DNA from: Uloborus plumipes
Lineage: Eukaryota > Arthropoda > Arachnida > Araneae > Uloboridae
Assembly (NCBI GenBank): GCA_038373865.1
Contig: JAXGGA010003035.1
Span: forward strand, 1 to 64,000
Reading direction: 5' to 3'
Length of the DNA stretch: 64,000 nucleotides
Positions within the stretch are counted from its first letter, which is position 1, and each line of letters opens with the position of its first letter. Under the pieces are notes generated by a model that worked only from the letters and a program-made list of their open reading frames with translations, ran no database searches and had not been told where the DNA came from. This document shows positions 1 to 10,008 of this stretch, in pieces. Position numbers and translations under genes: made by a program.

Positions 1-68
1 ATGTGTCACCAGTCTTATGTTGATGCTGGTTCCTAGCAAGTTTTTAGTTTCCGTTGAGCTTTGGTACA

Positions 69-1608
69 CTAGGTGGCCAAAAGTATCCGGACACTTTCAA
101 AAATGCACATTTTCACATATAGCTCGAGAAATAAGTGATCAATTGTTCTTTAACTTTAGTCATACAAAATATAGGCTTCACCGAACATTTCCAAGTTGAA
201 ATTAAATTACCCTTGCATTTGGAGGACGACAAGAAGGGGGGTTGAAAGAAAAACCGCTTTTTGACCATAACTCTTCGAAAATAGCTCGGAATAAGCTATA
301 AATTTCAGTAATAAATTAGCATACTACGTATAACTACTGTACAAATTTTTATGAACGTACCACTCTTACTTCCGAAGATATGAAACATTTTTTAAAAAAC
401 GGCAATTTTATTTGAAGGGTTTTTTCTCATAACAGGCAGAGTTTTTGATCAAACCTTATCAAAAATTCAGGAAAAATGACAAAATACAAGAGAAAGAACA
501 TACTAAAACGGTAAATAAAAATATTAAAAATTCGATGAGATATGAATGTTAAAAAGAAATATTTTTTCACGGCGCATGCGCGAACGACAGAAATTTATAA
601 CTACAAAAATACTGTACCCTGATTTATACTTCATCTTATAAAAAAAGTTTCAGTTGAATATCATGAAAATTCAAAAAGATATCAGCGATATAGTGAGCTG
701 TATTTCATTCATTCGCAGACAATACATAAATGGCAAGGGGTTCTCCACAAATAGTGTGGTAACAATTGAGCATTTTCTTCAATGTTAAATTGTATACAGT
801 TTGAAAATTTATATTCGGCATAGAAGTCACCTTTCGCCTATTCGGCCAAAAAGACCTTATACGTAGGTAGCCAAAAGTATCCGGACACCCCCTGAAACGT
901 TGGTTTTGAACGATGACGCAATAACCTTTAATTTAAAAATAGCTCTTTGTGAACATACCCGAGAATGAATGAAATACAGCTCACTATATCGCTCATACCT
1001 TTTTGAATTTTCATGATATTCAACTGAAACTTTTTTTATAAGATGAAGTATAAATCAGGGTACAATATTTTTGTAGTTATAAATTCCTGTCGTTCGCGCA
1101 TGCGCCGTGAAAAAATATTTCCTTTTAACATTCATATCTCATCGAATTTTTAATATTTTTATTTACCGTTTTAGTATGTTCTTTCTCTTGTATTTTGTCA
1201 TTTTTCCTGAATTTTTGATAAGGTTTGATCAAAAACTCTGCCTGTTATGAGAAAAAACCCTTCAAATAAAATTGCCGTTTTTTAAAAAATGTTTCATATC
1301 TTCGGAAGTAAGAGTGGTACGTTCATAAAAATTTGTACAGTAGTTATACGTAGTATGCTAATTTATTACTGAAATTTATAGCTTATTCCGAGCTATTTTC
1401 GAAGAGTTATGGTCAAAAAGCGGTTTTTCTTTCAACCCCCCTTCTTGTCGTCCTCCAAATGCAAGGGTAATTTTATTTCAACTTGGAAATGTTCGGTGAA
1501 GCCTATATTTTGTATGACTAAAGTTAAAGAACAATTGATCACTTATTTCTCGAGCTATATGCAAAAATGTGAATTTTTGAAAGAGTCCGGATACTTTTGG
1601 CCACCTAG
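69..1608. mobile_element. Large foldback (inverted-repeat) element, Tc1/mariner-like ends
   Basis: Two arms of about 650 bp (69 to about 717 and about 961 to 1608) are near-perfect reverse complements around a loop of about 240 bp. The ends read CTAGGTGGCCAAAAGTATCC on the left and its complement on the right. TA follows the right end; the left neighbour is CA, with TA two bases further out. The GGCCAAAAGTATCCGGAC-type end is typical of Tc1/mariner-derived elements. No transposase is encoded, and the open frames inside the arms are mirror-image artefacts. The loop carries an additional copy of the terminus at about 864-889. Confidence 0.85.
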
Positions 1609-1814
1609 TATATATCATCTGGGGAGGATAACCTATTTTCTGCCAACTTGAGTACATTTTGTTTTGAACCTATTGAAGCTTATTGTGAACTAAGAATGCT
1701 TAGCTAATAATAAACAAATATGTGAATAATAGCCGAACTTTATCCTTGTTTGAGAACAGTGTTTGTAGGAACAAAAATGGTATTAAATTATGTTGCACGT
1801 TAAAAATAAATATA

Positions 1815-2930
1815 AACAAGGTGATGGGGCACGTTTACGCATTAGCAACGGGGCACGTTTACGCAAGTTCTTACTGCGTAAACGTCCCCTTGAAGCTTTT
1901 TTGGTCCGTACTGCGTCAAAACGTTTTTATTACTTTTAGGCTATTAAATTTTACAAATCATCATTTAAGGTTTAGTTGAGTAAAAAATTAGTTCCCCTTG
2001 AAGATTACAATCATAGTTTTGTCTTTATGTGTATTTGGCTTTAACCCATTTATGCCCAGTAACCTAAAAACGGGACGCTTGTTTGTAACTGTATACAAAA
2101 ACTTGTAATGGGTATATCCTTTTACTAAAGCTGTTTTTTTCAAGTTAAATAATCCTTCTTTTTGAGAAAACTAGTTAGATCCACTATTTGGACATCAAAG
2201 TTTATTTATTGACAGCTATACAAATCTGTTAAGCAACTATCCAGCATGGGTAGCCACTAAACGTTTTTTTTTTTTTTTTTTTGCGAACTTAATTTTCATA
2301 AAATTAGACTATTTTAAAATGATTTGCTTAAAATTGATCAGAGATGCCTTCTGTAGTGTTACTTTGAAAATGTAAAGTCAAGTAAAGTCGTATTTTGCTC
2401 ACATATATGCAAAATATCCCATAAACAGGACGTTAAATAACTTAATAAATGTGGCAGCGGCGAGCTATTTTAAGCCTAAAATGTATGCGAACCATTCTAA
2501 GTAAGAGTTTTAAGCAGATAAAAATTGAAAAAAATAGTTAAAAAAAACTTGGGCACAAATAGGTTAATTTTATTTACTATTCTATGCATTACAAATGTTC
2601 TTCATTTTATAGATGGGAAGACATTTTATTCAAAGAACTAACATAACTAAGTTAAATGTCAAAATAATGAAATGTGCTGCTCTGAAAGTGACACTGCATC
2701 AGTAAAAGAGACTGCATAAACGTGCCCCGTAACCGGGGCATGCAACAGGCATTGACAAAAAAAATTTTTTTTACACTTAAATACTCAAACAGGGATAAAA
2801 CTGAATGCACACAAACTTCAATTTTATGAGCTGCTTTATAAGACCATAACACCTAAAATTTCCTAAATTAAAATATAAAAATTAGAGAATTCATTGAAAA
2901 AAATCCGTGTAAACGTACCCTGGTCTACCC
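1815..2930. mobile_element. Decayed element reiterating GGGGCACGTTTACGC
   Basis: The 15-mer GGGGCACGTTTACGC occurs at 1826-1840 and again at about 1851-1864, with an inverted, slightly changed copy at about 1876-1892. Inverted copies recur at about 2715-2730 and in the right end (GTGTAAACGTACCC, 2907-2920). The reverse complement of the right end, TAGGGTAGACCAGGGTACG, aligns loosely with the left end at 1815-1838. I read it as a non-autonomous TIR element with subterminal motif copies. It is interrupted by the TTAA element at 2045-2563. Exact boundaries and superfamily are uncertain. Confidence 0.5.
2045..2563. mobile_element. piggyBac-like non-autonomous element (TTAA flanks)
   Basis: TTAA at 2041-2044 and 2564-2567 brackets a 519 bp segment beginning CCCATTTATGCCC and ending GGGCACAAATAGG, which are near-inverse ends. 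A TTAA target duplication with CCC...GGG ends is the hallmark of piggyBac-type transposition. There is no coding capacity. It contains a T-run near 2263-2281. Confidence 0.7.
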
Positions 2931-3714
2931 TACCATGCATAGAGCTTTTATTACCATTAGCGTAGTTGATAACTGAAAAACTAAACTTTGAAAGTATTCC
3001 TACAGCAGGTTTACTTTATTTAATAAGCAAAACTAGTTACTTGTCAACCAGCTACTCAATTTCAGAGTTTACAACTCCAAATGTTTCAAAATTCATTTTA
3101 AGCTTAACCTAAACCAGCTATCAGAGTGTATACGAACTAATTCCATCCGCAGCATAATGCTATAAAGTAGGCATTCATAATGCAATGGTCATAATATGCA
3201 GACTTGAGGGGGGGAGGAGCTCATCCCATTGTCCTCTTCCTTAAAGTTCGGAAAGCATGTTGCATTTGAATAATTTTGTCAATTTCACCACAAACCGTAA
3301 ATCACGTTAAGGAAGCACAAGTTGTTTCGCTTTGCCACAGAAGCATCGTCTCATCATAATGAATAATTCAGCAAGTGTGCAGGGAATAAATGACTCTCCG
3401 GAGATGAAGTAATGCATGCATATTGTGCGTACGGGGAGGCCATAAGTATTGGGACGGAATACAAGTAACGTATTGGAAATAATGGGGGAATCGTGCGGCT
3501 GTGGCTGTTACTGATTTAGAATGGAGATTGAAAAGTAGGTCCTGAAATTCCAGAAAAAAATCATTTGCATACTTTAAGAAAACAGTAGTAATTAAACTTA
3601 CACAAACTGTGTCGTTTAATTGTTAAATATTCCACTATGTATTATAAAGTAAAGTATAAATTGATTTTTTGTTCAAAGATGTTTGTTCTTGAAAAATATT
3701 TTTTTTTCAAACAG
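2931..3714. other. Unassigned AT-rich stretch
   Basis: No supported gene or complete element. A short string near 3438-3456 (GGCCATAAGTATTGGGAC) resembles a solitary Tc1-type end, but no partner was found. Confidence 0.4.
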
Positions 3715-3918
3715 GGCTGCGTATTGGCTAGTAACCATTTTCAGACCTATTGCATTCCCCGAGAACGACAATCAGTCTTCAATGAGCTATCAATGCAGCA
3801 TCCCAATCAGCAAAGGCTATTACAGCGAGAATTTCGACCGCCCAGTTTCCCCACTAGAAGGAGGCACCTGGGCTCCATTTGATGCGGCTATTATAGCTAC
3901 TTACGAAAAATTGTACTT
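3715..3918 (+). CDS. Exon-like segment of unknown identity (possible)
   Basis: A T-rich tract ending in CAAACAG precedes a stretch of clearly higher GC than its surroundings. It stays open in two forward frames; one contains ...SYQCSIPISKGYYSENF and the other ...SVFNELSMQHPNQQRLLQ. I recognise neither. It runs up to the TTAA of the partial transposon copy at 3923, so any donor site may have been lost. It could be an exon, an exon remnant, or an unrecognised repeat. The overlap of two open frames means coding status is unproven. Confidence 0.18.
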
Positions 3919-3922
3919 TTAA

Positions 3923-4228
3923 CCCATTAATGCTAGCGTCCCTTTTTAGGGACGGTTCAAAAAATCACAATCTCAAAAAAAGCCTCGTTTTCATAGTTAT
4001 TCCCAGCTTCCTAGTTTATGCAATTTGCTGATTTTATTTCTTCGTATAAAATGTCTTTTTAAATATTATATCGTAGGCAAAAAAAAAAAAAAAAAAAGAA
4101 AAAAAGAATGTACCCTCTGGGGTCTATCGTAACTTTTAAGGGACGATTTTTCTTTCCTTAATAAAACAATTATTTTTTGCATTATATTTTTTTTAATTAT
4201 TTTTCCTGTCCATTGACACACATTACTG
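3923..4228 (+). mobile_element. Partial copy of the TTAA element at 6962-9587
   Basis: Begins TTAA-CCCATTAATGCTAGCG and matches 6962-7516 joined to 9467-9510, with an internal deletion relative to that copy (around 3960) and loss of the right end. It lacks both insertions present in the other copy, so it serves as an empty-site reference for the palindromic MITE at 7268 and the hAT element at 7517. About 28 bp to the left of the TTAA (from TTATAGCTACTTACG) is also shared by the two copies. Confidence 0.75.
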
Positions 4229-4480
4229 TAGTGCCATCAGTAACAGCCACAGATGCAAAACTGCACTTGAAATTTAATTTTGCCTTCAAGAGATACTCCA
4301 CGCCCAACGAGTACCCGAAATATCTTTTACATGCCGCATATGACATGGACGCTGCCAGTTTCTGTATCTTGAAAATCTACCGACTGAAGCCAGTTTTGAT
4401 CCTGCGCCTTTGGGAGTAAGAACCCAGCGTGTTAACCACTACATCATTCTGTCGGTTCTTCGCGTTGTATCAGTGACTGT
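4229..4480 (-). repeat. tRNA-derived SINE (minus strand), candidate
   Basis: On the minus strand, TGTAGTGGTTAACACG (about 4422-4437) resembles a pol III A box, and GCAGGATCAAAACTGG lies at B-box distance downstream (about 4390-4405). A non-coding body follows (GCATGTAAAAGATATTTCGG near 4318-4337). The forward frame across it (about 4235-4419) is open, but I judge it a shadow of this repeat. A diverged SINE is the best explanation. Confidence 0.5.
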
Positions 4481-5443
4481 ATGTTCAACACCTCAACACG
4501 TGCAAATCCTTATCTATAAGTGTAAGATTTTTTTTTTTTTTTTAAGTTGATACTTCTTATTATGGTGCATAACTCTCATATTCTAAGAAACTAAGTAAGT
4601 GTTTCACATACAGCCTTGTTCACAAGCCAGTAGTGTTTCCAGAAGGACAGAAAACTAATTCCTTAGCTATCTTTGTGTAATCATTAATGGTTTACACATA
4701 TGTACTCCATGAACTGTTTAAAATGATTTTTAAGTACTCTTCAATACAAGATATTTGAACATCCTGCTATTTATATAAAACTCTCTTTATGTTGTGTTCC
4801 AGATTTAAGTTTAATTACTGTTAATGTTTTTAATTATCATTTACTAGCATTCTTGGTGTGCGATTATGTTTTTATTTCTTATTTCTGTTTTTAAGATGTG
4901 GTAATCTGTTTCGGTACTTCTCTTATTACCCTTCCAGTACTTCTCAATTTGTTTATTTATTATTAGTTTTATTTATCGTATTTTTTTTTCATCCACTCAA
5001 AACAGCATGTAAAAGAAACTACAAAAAGTTCTTTCAGAGCAATTATTTTTCGAACAGAAGGTTTTAGATTATTTTCTAAAACGAGTTAAAATAAATAAAA
5101 GTTGAATAAAGAGAATGATGTTTTTCAACCTGATTTTACTCCCTCAAAAATATTTTTTGTGTATTCCTTTGTAGTGGTTGTATTCAATCATAATTATAGA
5201 AACGTGGCAGATTATTTTTCATTGTTACAGTAAAAATACCACAAACTTTAGTAGCTCTGCCATGGTACATATAAGATTAGCTGAAACATTTACTTATTTG
5301 AAATAAAACCGGTCATATTAAAAAAAAAGTTTGTCTTATTTCCATACATTATATTTTTCAACTGTTAACTCTATTATTTTCTGTATTACATTGTTGTTTG
5401 TCTTGTACTGTTTTTATTATCTGTCATGTTTTGGTGTCAACAG
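4481..5443. other. Unassigned AT-rich stretch
   Basis: T-rich, low-complexity DNA (T-run at about 4530-4544). Short open frames here have no recognisable motif. Confidence 0.4.
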
Positions 5444-5510
5444 TAAATTTGGATACCGAATCCGATTGCCGGCTTACGAAAAGAACCTGGCAGTCATTCT
5501 ACGACAGTCG
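5444..5510 (+). CDS. Candidate 67 bp exon
   Basis: The acceptor-like TTGGTGTCAACAG ends at 5443 and the donor-like CG|GTAGGT starts at 5511. The enclosed 67 bp is distinctly less AT-rich than its flanks. One frame reads FGYRIRLPAYEKNLAVILRQ. The core YEKNLAVI resembles CKKNLAII encoded by the exon-like segment at 10009-10069, with mostly synonymous or conservative differences. No protein family is recognised. Confidence 0.25.
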
Positions 5511-5573
5511 GTAGGTGCACTCTATTATTTTCTGCTAACATACACTGAAGTGACAAAAGTCATGGGATACCTC

Positions 5574-6620
5574 TTAATATCGTGTCGGCCCTCCTTTTGC
5601 CCGGCGAAGTGCAACAACTCGACGTGGCATGGACTCAACAAGTCGTTGGAAGTCTTCTGCAGGAATATTGAGCCATGCTGTCTCGATAGACGTCCATAAT
5701 TGTGAAAGCGTTGATGGGGCAGGATTTTGGGCACGAACAGACCTCTCGATGGTGTCCCATAAATGCTCAATGGGATTCATGTCGGGCGATCTAGGTGGCC
5801 AAATCATTCGTTGGAATTGTCCAGAATTTTCTTCAAACCAATTGCGAACAGTTGTGGCCCGGTGACATGGCGCATTGTCATCCATAAAAATCCCATCGTT
5901 GTTTGGGTACATGAAGTCCATGAATGGCTGCAAGTGATCTCCAAGTAGCTGCACATAAGCATTTCCAGTCAATGTTCGGTCCAGTCGCACTAGAGGACCA
6001 AGTCCATGCCATGAAAAAACAGCCCACACCATTACGGAGCCACCACCAGCTTGAACAGTGCCTTGCTGACAGTTTGGGTCCATGGCTTCGTGGGGTCTGC
6101 GCCACACTCGAACCCTACCATCGGCTCTTACCAGCTGAAATCGTGACTCATCGGACCAGGCCACGGTTTTCCATTCATCTAGGGACCAACCGATATGCTC
6201 ACGTGCCCACGAGAGTCGCTGCAAGCGATGTCGTTCTGTCAGTAAAGGCACTCGAGTCGGTCTTCTGCTGGAATAGCCCAAGAAATCCAAATTTCTCCGC
6301 ACAGTTCTAGCAGACACGTCCATTGTACGTCTCACATTGATTTCTACGGTGATTTGACGCAGTGTTGCTTGTCTGTTAGAATTTACGACTCTTTGCAGAC
6401 GTCGCCGGTCTCGATCTTTAAGTGCAGGCGGTCGACCACTGCGCTGTCCATGGTGGGATGTTATGCCTGAAATTTCATACTCTCGGCACACTCTTGACAC
6501 AGTGGATCTGGGAATGTTGAATTCTCTAACGATTTCCGAAATGGCATGACCCATGCGTCTAGCTCCAACTAACATTCCGCGTTCAAAGTCTGTTAATTCA
6601 CGTCGTGCGGTCATCATCAC
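5574..6620 (-). CDS. Tc1/mariner-family transposase, intact
   Basis: 348 residues, the usual length for a Tc1-type transposase, which binds the TIRs and cuts and pastes the element into TA sites in the nucleus. Residues about 5-55 form a first helix-turn-helix (ISEIVREFNIPRSTVSRVCR). Then comes a GRPP hinge (62-65), a second helix-turn-helix region (about 70-130) and the DDE catalytic domain (about 150-300). Visible catalytic residues are D157 in WSDESRF, D248 in FMDDNAPCH and E285 in SPDMNPIEHLW. I count 36 residues between D248 and E285, so this is a DD36E enzyme rather than the classical DD34E. The start MMMTARRELTDFERG lies about 110 bp inside the right TIR. TAA stop is at 5574-5576, just inside the left TIR. 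No frameshift or internal stop is present. Forward open frames over the same bases are shadows. Confidence 0.95.
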   Translation of the reverse strand: MMMTARRELTDFERGMLVGARRMGHAISEIVREFNIPRSTVSRVCREYEISGITSHHGQRSGRPPALKDRDRRRLQRVVNSNRQATLRQITVEINVRRTMDVSARTVRRNLDFLGYSSRRPTRVPLLTERHRLQRLSWAREHIGWSLDEWKTVAWSDESRFQLVRADGRVRVWRRPHEAMDPNCQQGTVQAGGGSVMVWAVFSWHGLGPLVRLDRTLTGNAYVQLLGDHLQPFMDFMYPNNDGIFMDDNAPCHRATTVRNWFEENSGQFQRMIWPPRSPDMNPIEHLWDTIERSVRAQNPAPSTLSQLWTSIETAWLNIPAEDFQRLVESMPRRVVALRRAKGGPTRY

Positions 6621-6681
6621 GTTAAAACCTCTTCACATGAATAACTTGAACAGAAATGAAAGCTCTGTAAAAGCACTGCGC

Positions 6682-6689
6682 ATTTATAC
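6682..6689 (-). promoter_or_regulatory. Possible TATA box of the Tc1/mariner transposase
   Basis: The minus strand reads GGTATAAATG about 65 bp upstream of the transposase ATG and about 45 bp inside the right TIR. Spacing suits a short 5' leader. Called from sequence resemblance only. Confidence 0.4.
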
Positions 6690-7267
6690 CTGTTCTATGC
6701 GATGCTACTGCCATCTGAAAATTTGCATATTGCTATCCCATGACTTTTGTCACTTCAGTGTATCTCAAGAGCCTATTTCATATTTTAATTACTGGCTCAC
6801 AGATGTACAGTCGATGTATTAAGTTTTTGTTCAACCCTCCGAACCTTTGGAATTTTCATTCTGACTTTTGCCTGATCTGATCAATCTATACAGTGCTTAA
6901 TAACGGATTTTTTTTTTTTTTTTTTTAAGTTATAGCTACTTACGAAAAATTGTACTTTTAACCCATTAATGCCTAGCGTCCCTTTTTAGAGACGGTCCAA
7001 AAAAGGGTCTGAATTTCCCCAAAATGAACATTTCAACCAAATAATAGTGTTCAATTAGTACCTCGATATTGTTTCAATTCGTTATTAACAGATTGCAGCT
7101 TATAACCATTGCAAAGTGTATTCTATAGCAGTTTTAATATGATCTTTTTCAAAAATGACATCGTTCACAATCTCAAGAAAAAAAGCCTAGTTTTCATAGT
7201 TATTCTCAACTTCCCAGATTATGCCATTTGCTGATTTAAGTTCTTCTTATAAAATGTCTTTTTAAAT

Positions 7268-7411
7268 CTGTACCTCAGAACCAGACTAACGTAAGTCCAT
7301 TTTCGTCATTTTTCGATAGAGGGGAAAAACGATTGTCGAATATACATCGTTTTTCCCCTCTACTGAAAAACGACGAAAATGGACTTACGTTAGTCTGGTT
7401 CTGAGGTACAG
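7268..7411. mobile_element. 144 bp palindromic MITE
   Basis: Arms of about 66 bp starting CTGTACCTCAGAACCAGAC are almost perfect inverses around a loop of about 12 bp. It is absent at the matching place in the partial copy (about 4060), where TTTTTAAATATTATATCG is continuous. AAAT flanks both sides (7264-7267 and 7412-7415), consistent with a short target duplication. Confidence 0.85.
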
Positions 7412-8131
7412 AAATATTATATCGTAGGCAAAAAAAGTAAAAAATGTACCCTCTGGGATCTATCGTAACTTTTAAGGGACAATTTTTCTTTCCTTAACGA
7501 AACAATTATTTTTTACTAGAGATGGAACGAAGCTTCGGCCATTTTGCCGAAGCTTCGGTCTGGCCGAAGCATGAGTTGTGATTCGGCCGCTTCGGCTGCT
7601 TCGGCCTGAAATTTGAATAGCAAATTTTCTGTTACAATTATTATCATATAAGATAGTCTTTTTAACTCCAAATTGTTCCTCATGATAAAGCATAATGGAA
7701 ATTTATATTCAATTAAAAATATGTGAGTATTGAACATTTGAAGCCAGAATGCATTCAATAATTAATAAAATATTTATTAACACTAGGTTCTTTTAAATAT
7801 TACATTTTGTTATATTTGTTTAAAAAAACTTTAGTTTTGAAATAAAAGCTATATAAATGTACTGCATTGAGTATTTTTCAATGATTTCTAGCTTTGAAAC
7901 TTTGAACAATGGCAATGGTTCTTATTTGTACAAGGGCAGATGTGCAACTATTATAAATCCTGAATTACTTTCTTTTAAAATTTTATATTTTTTGAAATTT
8001 ATAGGTACACAATTTCAGTTTTTTAAACAGATGCACTATTCTATCAACATTATTAACTTATTATGTATTTCATTGATCAAGATTCTAAACAACAAAATTA
8101 GGATATAGTAAAACAAGTAAGTAATTTTTTA

Positions 8132-8498
8132 CCCATTTGCATCATAAGCGCACATATGCGCGCATTTTGCCTGGCCACTATCACCAGAGCGCGCATATGT
8201 GCGCACATTGCACTTGGGCTGTGTAGTTTATCAGAAAAAAAAAAGAAAGATACATTTTATCAATGTGATAATTGCCATGTGGCATTATGCATTGATCATT
8301 TCAAGCATTATCATGTTGTGCAAAATAATTAGATTTCATTCCTCTCATAATTATTAATCTATTATGAAGTAAAATTTCTTTATTTATGTAATATTGCTTT
8401 TATTTTTAACATTTGAAAACATTTTTATTTAAATACAATAAAAAAAATGTTTGGTGATAAGAACGAATTTTTCACTTTTCTGTGTGATGCAAATGGGG
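8132..8498. mobile_element. Small piggyBac-like element inside the hAT element
   Basis: Ends CCCATTTGCATCA and TGATGCAAATGGGG are inverse. TTAA follows the right end (8499-8502) and TTTA precedes the left (8128-8131), probably a mutated TTAA. Near the left end, CGCGCATATGTGCGC-type palindromic strings form a hairpin (about 8149-8205). Confidence 0.65.
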
Positions 8499-9138
8499 TT
8501 AATACATAACTTAAAGCGACATCTTATTTATTTATTTTTGTATAAATCAAAATATGAGGAAGGGGTCCAGTCCATTAGTAGCACACATCGACCCAAGATC
8601 CGCATTTTAAGTATTTATAATTAAAAAGGAATAAATTCTGATTAGGTGATTAACATTAAAAAAGATTCGTCGTTTATACTTGAATTAATAGAATAATACC
8701 TGCTCATTTGTCACACAACTTAGAATTAAAAACCAAACCCTCCCCCCCCCCTTTTTTTTGACAAAACTCAACCTTGAAATGAATAGTTTCTTTGAACTTG
8801 TGACATTATTAAATAATCCTCTTAAAATAAATACCAAATGAAAGATAAGTAAAAAGAATGCATGATACTATTTTTTCGAATTCACCAAAAACTGAAGCAT
8901 TTTGCATTAAGAATATTAAGATATTTATAATATATAACACAACGTAAATAGTAGTAGATTGGGTAGCTCTATGGTATAATACATGATCATATCAGTTGTT
9001 TTATTATAAAACATCAACTGAACTGCAGACTGAGCTTTTCAAGTTCCAAGTAGAGCTTCCTACTACTAATTTGCAATACAAAAATAGTAATGTCGTCTTT
9101 TCTTGTACTAGCAGTACAAAGCAAAACAAAACAAGAAA

Positions 9139-9321
9139 ACTTTTAATTAGTGAAATTAATTTAAGAATGACTCAGTAAGCTGAAAATGTTGTGTAATACT
9201 AAGAACATTAAAATAAAAACAACCAAAATAAAAATAAACTTTAATTAATGAAATCAATTTAAGAATGCCACAGTAAGCTGAAAATATTGTGTAACGCTAA
9301 GAATTAAGAATATTAAAATAT
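9139..9321. repeat. Two-copy tandem duplication within the hAT element
   Basis: About 82 bp from 9139 (AACTTTTAATTAGTGAAAT) is repeated at about 9238 with substitutions. Both contain CAGTAAGCTGAAAAT.TTGTGTAA. Confidence 0.7.
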
Positions 9322-9591
9322 ATGGAGAAAAGTATAAAACTCTACGCATTTATTATGCATTTAATCCAAAAACTTCAATATGTGCGCCAGCCGAAGCTTC
9401 GGCCATTAGTTGGCCGAAGCTTCGGTATTCGGCGCTCCGGCCAAATGCCGCTTGGTTCCATCTCTATTTTTTACATAATATTTTTTGATTTATTTTTCTT
9501 GTCCATTGACACACATTATTGTTTATTGTCATTGTTTGTAACCAGTATACAAAATGTCTTTGGAAAAAAATAACAGGCATTAAAGGGTTAA

Positions 9592-10008
9592 GAGCACCAC
9601 GTGATTCTAAAGAATGTTTTTTTGGCAATATTTTCATGAAAAAAATGTATAACACTAATCAGTTAGTATTCTGTTTTAAAGGTAAATTAATTTTAAGTGA
9701 AAGAATTTATATTATGGGTAACGGGACGATTTTATTTTCAATAGGTGCCATTCTTAAAGTTGCGATACAAAGAAAAAAATATTTATTGCCAGAAATGTAA
9801 ACAGAGAAAAATAATACTTATGTCTCAGTTATTTAGTCTGGTTCTAATTCATAACATACTTTGAAAAATACTTATAAAAATAGCGTAAAAAATAATTTTA
9901 CAAAGAAAAAGAAAGAACAGACGCACATTTTTGGTCTAGCGATGATACATATGTACACAATAACACGTAAAAACAATTCCTTAATTTTATAAAAACTGAT
10001 CATTACAG
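9592..10008. other. Unassigned AT-rich stretch
   Basis: No motif, repeat end or credible coding frame recognised. Confidence 0.4.

Larger units (their letters stand above)
5543..6760 (-). mobile_element. Complete Tc1/mariner transposon (DD36E type)
   Basis: A 1218 bp element flanked by TA at 5541-5542 and 6761-6762. It has perfect 27 bp terminal inverted repeats (5543-5569 and 6734-6760) beginning CACTGAAGTGACAAAAGTCA. It carries a single uninterrupted transposase gene on the minus strand filling most of the length. Perfect TIRs, an intact frame and an intact TA duplication indicate a recent insertion. Confidence 0.96.
7517..9466. mobile_element. Non-autonomous hAT element, 1950 bp
   Basis: A perfect 8 bp target duplication TTTTTTAC (7509-7516 and 9467-9474) surrounds 12 bp TIRs TAGAGATGGAAC. 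Both are diagnostic of the hAT superfamily. The matching place in the partial copy at 3923-4228 shows the uninterrupted target. Both subterminal regions repeat palindromic CCGAAGCTTCGG-type motifs (7530-7605 and 9390-9446). Only spurious short frames are present, so it must rely on a transposase made elsewhere. Confidence 0.93.
6962..9587. mobile_element. piggyBac-like element with nested insertions
   Basis: Flanked by TTAA at 6958-6961 and 9588-9591. The left end CCCATTAATGCC and right end GGCATTAAAGGG are near-inverse. The original element was shortened to about 550-680 bp once the inserted MITE (7268-7411) and hAT element (7517-9466) are removed. A partial copy of the same element lies at 3923-4228. 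No transposase is encoded. Confidence 0.75.

Noticed and set aside
4177..4419. Forward open frame that looks like an exon (TATDAKLHLKFNFAFKRY)
   Set aside because: Lies over a minus-strand tRNA-derived repeat with A- and B-box-like strings and directly follows a truncated transposon copy; better explained as SINE body.
5924..6310. Forward frames of up to 128 codons within the Tc1/mariner element
   Set aside because: Antisense shadows of the intact minus-strand transposase.
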